NCBI GenBank assembly: GCA_004213235.1
Contig: SHAI01000033.1
Location: 1-14,362 of the forward strand
Reading direction: 5' to 3'
Length of the DNA: 14,362 nt
From: Parvularculaceae bacterium
Lineage (GTDB): Bacteria; Pseudomonadota; Alphaproteobacteria; Caulobacterales; Parvularculaceae
The translations under genes and the position numbers were made by a program. The notes beneath the pieces were generated by a model that did not search any database, was not told the DNA's origin, and saw only the letters and a list, made by a program, of their open reading frames with translations. This document shows positions 14,184-14,362 of the stretch, in pieces; the first letter of the stretch is position 1; each line of letters starts with the position of its first letter.

Positions 14184-14362
14184 TGATCGAAGACGAAGAA
14201 ACTTCTTTTGAACCATTTGACGAGATAGAAGCGGTCGTTGTCGAAGAAGACGAGGCTGCGGTACCGTCCCCCATGCCAACGGAAGATTTCATGCAAGATG
14301 ATTCCGCTGGTGACCTCGCTATGCCAGATGGTCTCACACCAGATTTCTCACAAAACGGTATC
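14183..14362 (+). CDS. fliN: Probable FliN C-ring protein, N-terminal part (runs off the right edge)
   Basis: The ATG at 14183 overlaps the fliH stop by one base (TAATG) and AGAGGA lies 7 bases upstream, so this is a real, coupled start. The 60 visible residues are strongly acidic (MIEDEETSFEPFDEIEAVV and so on) and end with DFSQNGI at the edge. An acidic, variable leader just before a hydrophobic SpoA domain is typical of FliN, the C-ring switch protein, and FliN follows FliH in related clusters. No SpoA residues are visible within the window, so the name rests on position and leader composition. Confidence 0.6.
   Translation, partial: MIEDEETSFEPFDEIEAVVVEEDEAAVPSPMPTEDFMQDDSAGDLAMPDGLTPDFSQNGI

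Noticed and set aside
1..14362. Mobile elements, CRISPR arrays, tRNA or rRNA genes
   Set aside because: No transposase, terminal repeats, regularly spaced repeats or tRNA cloverleaf were noticed; the window is filled with intact flagellar genes.

Overview
The window is one contiguous block of flagellar genes from an alphaproteobacterium. Gene content and order point to a marine Rhodobacterales (Roseobacter-type) organism: fliF is followed directly by fliH and a probable fliN with no fliG between them; fliL is followed by a PflI-like membrane protein, a MotE-like protein and motA; and flgF-flgG-flgA-flgH are followed by a second FliL-family gene. By eye the base composition is about 50% GC, low for that order. 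The taxonomic placement is inferred from gene content and layout only.

Layout. (1) Positions 1-1408, minus strand: flgJ (rod-binding/CheL type), a FlgN-type chaperone gene, a 234-bp non-coding stretch with clear hairpins, then the 5' part of a flagellin gene that runs off the left edge. (2) Positions 1497-3527, plus strand: fliK (hook-length control) and flgD (hook cap), ending in a strong rho-independent terminator. (3) Positions 11819 down to 3723, minus strand: a long, tightly packed cluster of ten genes: fliL, a PflI/DUF6468-like gene, a motE-like gene, motA, an uncharacterised 718-residue secreted protein, flgF, flgG, flgA, flgH and a second FliL-family gene. Several junctions are 4-bp ATGA overlaps; the only sizeable internal gap is 102 bp in front of motA and holds palindromes. 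(4) Positions 12001-14362, plus strand: fliF, fliH and the start of a probable fliN, transcribed divergently from fliL.

How they work together. FliF (MS ring), FliH and FliN belong to the base, the export-ATPase complex and the C-ring. FlgF and FlgG build the rod, FlgA and FlgH the P- and L-rings, and FlgJ, FlgN, FlgD and FliK handle rod passage, chaperoning, hook capping and hook length. MotA and the two FliL proteins serve the stator. The flagellin forms the filament.

The least-explained part is the motor block. motA is not followed by motB. Its neighbours are a MotE-like protein upstream and, downstream, the large exported protein with an AMIN-like N-terminal module and a helical-repeat body. 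This resembles, by position and architecture only, the MotE/MotC periplasmic pair of rhizobia. The second point of interest is a long inverted repeat upstream of the flagellin gene, which may be a cis-acting RNA structure.
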